NCBI GenBank assembly: GCA_051745835.1
Contig: JBNJEL010000095.1
Coordinates: 1 to 7,080, forward strand
DNA length: 7,080 nucleotides
Source: JBNJEL01 sp051745835
Lineage (GTDB): Bacteria; Bacillota; Halanaerobiia; Halobacteroidales; Acetohalobiaceae
Direction: 5' to 3'
A program made the position numbers and the translations under genes. Under the pieces are notes generated by a model. The model was given only the letters and a program-made list of their open reading frames with translations. It had not been told where the DNA came from and searched no databases. Of the stretch, positions 6,408-7,080 are shown one piece after another (the first letter of the stretch is position 1; each line of letters opens with the position of its first letter).

Positions 6408-7018
6408 ATCTCTCCCTCCATTACTGATGCTAAAATTAGATCAGCCTGCATTGCTGCTACTAGATTTACCTTCGGGGCAAGTGGCGGATTAGCAGTACTG
6501 ACCTCTGAAACTAAATCTCCTACTACATAAGAATTCTCATTGAGCTCTTTAATCTCTATCTGCTCTGTTGCACCCCAACCTGCCAATCCAGAAGCAGCGA
6601 CCAATAATTGATCTCGCGATAAAAAGTGGGTAACTACTAACTGCTTACTGCTAACTTGATCACAGGCTTCAACAATGATATCGCAGTTAGCCAACAGAGC
6701 CCCAATATTCTCAGCTGTTACCTTACTACAGTGCAGCTTAAGCTCTAAGTCGGGATTAATCCGTAATAGATTCTCCGCTAAAGCCTCCACCTTATAGTCA
6801 CCAACTTGATCAATGAAATAGAACTGTCGATTAAGATTAGCAGCTTCAACTCGGTCGAAATCAGCGATTAGCAAGGACTTAAATCCGCTCCGCACTAAGT
6901 TAACCGCTACATTCGAACCAAGACCTCCGGCACCAATAATCCCTACTTGATAGGACTCTAGCTGCTCTACTTTAGCTCTACCTAACTTCTCTTGTAGTGT
7001 GGACTTCAACTGATTCAT
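6404..7018 (-). CDS. thiF: ThiF-family ThiS adenylyltransferase (short form)
   Basis: E1-like enzyme that uses ATP to adenylate the C-terminal glycine of the sulfur carrier ThiS, the first step of sulfur delivery to the thiazole. Its 204 residues are shorter than E. coli ThiF (about 250). Visible: the nucleotide loop GAGGLGS (29-35), ADFDRVEAANLNRQ (52-65) with the ATP-contacting Asp, Asn, Arg and Gln, K76, and the EACD motif (117-120) with the magnesium-binding aspartate. There are only three cysteines (97, 112, 119) and none after 119. The CxxC zinc pairs and the conserved late cysteine of the longer ThiF/MoeB forms are therefore absent. This fits the compact ThiF variant found with thiamine genes in anaerobes. 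The start at 7018 has AAGGAG at 7027-7032, 8 bases upstream. The gene overlaps thiE by ATGA and lies 17 bases after the preceding partial gene. Confidence 0.9.
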   Translation of the reverse strand: MNQLKSTLQEKLGRAKVEQLESYQVGIIGAGGLGSNVAVNLVRSGFKSLLIADFDRVEAANLNRQFYFIDQVGDYKVEALAENLLRINPDLELKLHCSKVTAENIGALLANCDIIVEACDQVSSKQLVVTHFLSRDQLLVAASGLAGWGATEQIEIKELNENSYVVGDLVSEVSTANPPLAPKVNLVAAMQADLILASVMEGEI

Positions 7019-7035
7019 CTCTCACGCTCCTTAAT

Positions 7036-7080
7036 CTAGATCCGATGCCAATTCTTAACCACTGGTTGGTAGCCTTGCTG
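7036..7080 (-). CDS. C-terminal end of an upstream gene, probably thiH (2-iminoacetate synthase)
   Basis: On the minus strand, one frame from the right edge reads 14 codons, QQGYQPVVKNWHRI, then TAG at 7036-7038. This ends 17 bases before thiF, with the thiF ribosome binding site in the gap, which is typical operon spacing. Of the other two frames, one stops early and the other runs on out of frame with thiF. A tail of the type GxxPVxKxW resembles the end of ThiH as I remember it, and thiH-thiF-thiE is a common clostridial order. The identification rests mainly on context. Confidence 0.5.
   Translation of the reverse strand, partial: QQGYQPVVKNWHRI

Noticed and set aside
5763..7018. TPP riboswitch for the thiamine genes
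   Set aside because: The visible genes are inside the operon and no THI-box sequence appears; if present it would lie upstream, beyond the right edge.

Overview
The window looks like ordinary chromosomal DNA from an AT-rich, anaerobic, Gram-positive-lineage bacterium of the Clostridia / Halanaerobiales type. This is inferred from the strong AGGAGG-type ribosome binding sites, the low G+C content by eye, an orphan chemoreceptor, a flavoprotein-rubredoxin fusion typical of strict anaerobes, and a thiamine gene order (probably thiH, then thiF, then thiE) common in that group. No species can be named from sequence alone. No mobile element, CRISPR array, tRNA or rRNA was seen.

Left part (1-1184, minus strand): a thioesterase of the YbgC / 4-hydroxybenzoyl-CoA thioesterase family (765-1184) is followed by mutM/fpg (DNA repair glycosylase, 1-716). 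The mutM C-terminus runs off the left edge. A strong-looking sigma-A promoter for mutM overlaps the 3' end of the thioesterase gene. The 192-base gap to the right (1185-1376) separates the thioesterase from the divergently transcribed proS and holds a good proS promoter.

Centre (1377-4776): proS (prolyl-tRNA synthetase with an editing insertion domain) on the plus strand converges on a transmembrane methyl-accepting chemotaxis protein on the minus strand. A perfect 13-bp-arm palindromic terminator is shared between them. The chemoreceptor most likely starts at 4776, not at the upstream GTG at 4824.

Right-centre (4777-5725): a 262-base divergent intergenic region carries an exact 14-bp direct repeat inside two longer similar elements. 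One copy overlaps the start of transcription of a high-molecular-weight rubredoxin gene (flavin reductase-like domain plus rubredoxin). This is the most interesting non-coding signal in the window and may be an operator.

Right part (5726-7080, minus strand): a second shared terminator, then thiE and thiF overlapping by ATGA, with the last 14 codons of a probable thiH at the edge. Together these make part of a thiamine biosynthesis operon transcribed leftwards. ThiF activates the sulfur carrier ThiS for thiazole synthesis, and ThiE joins the thiazole and pyrimidine halves.

I see no convincing evidence for a new biological system here. The findings are modest and mainly concern regulation and start-site correction.
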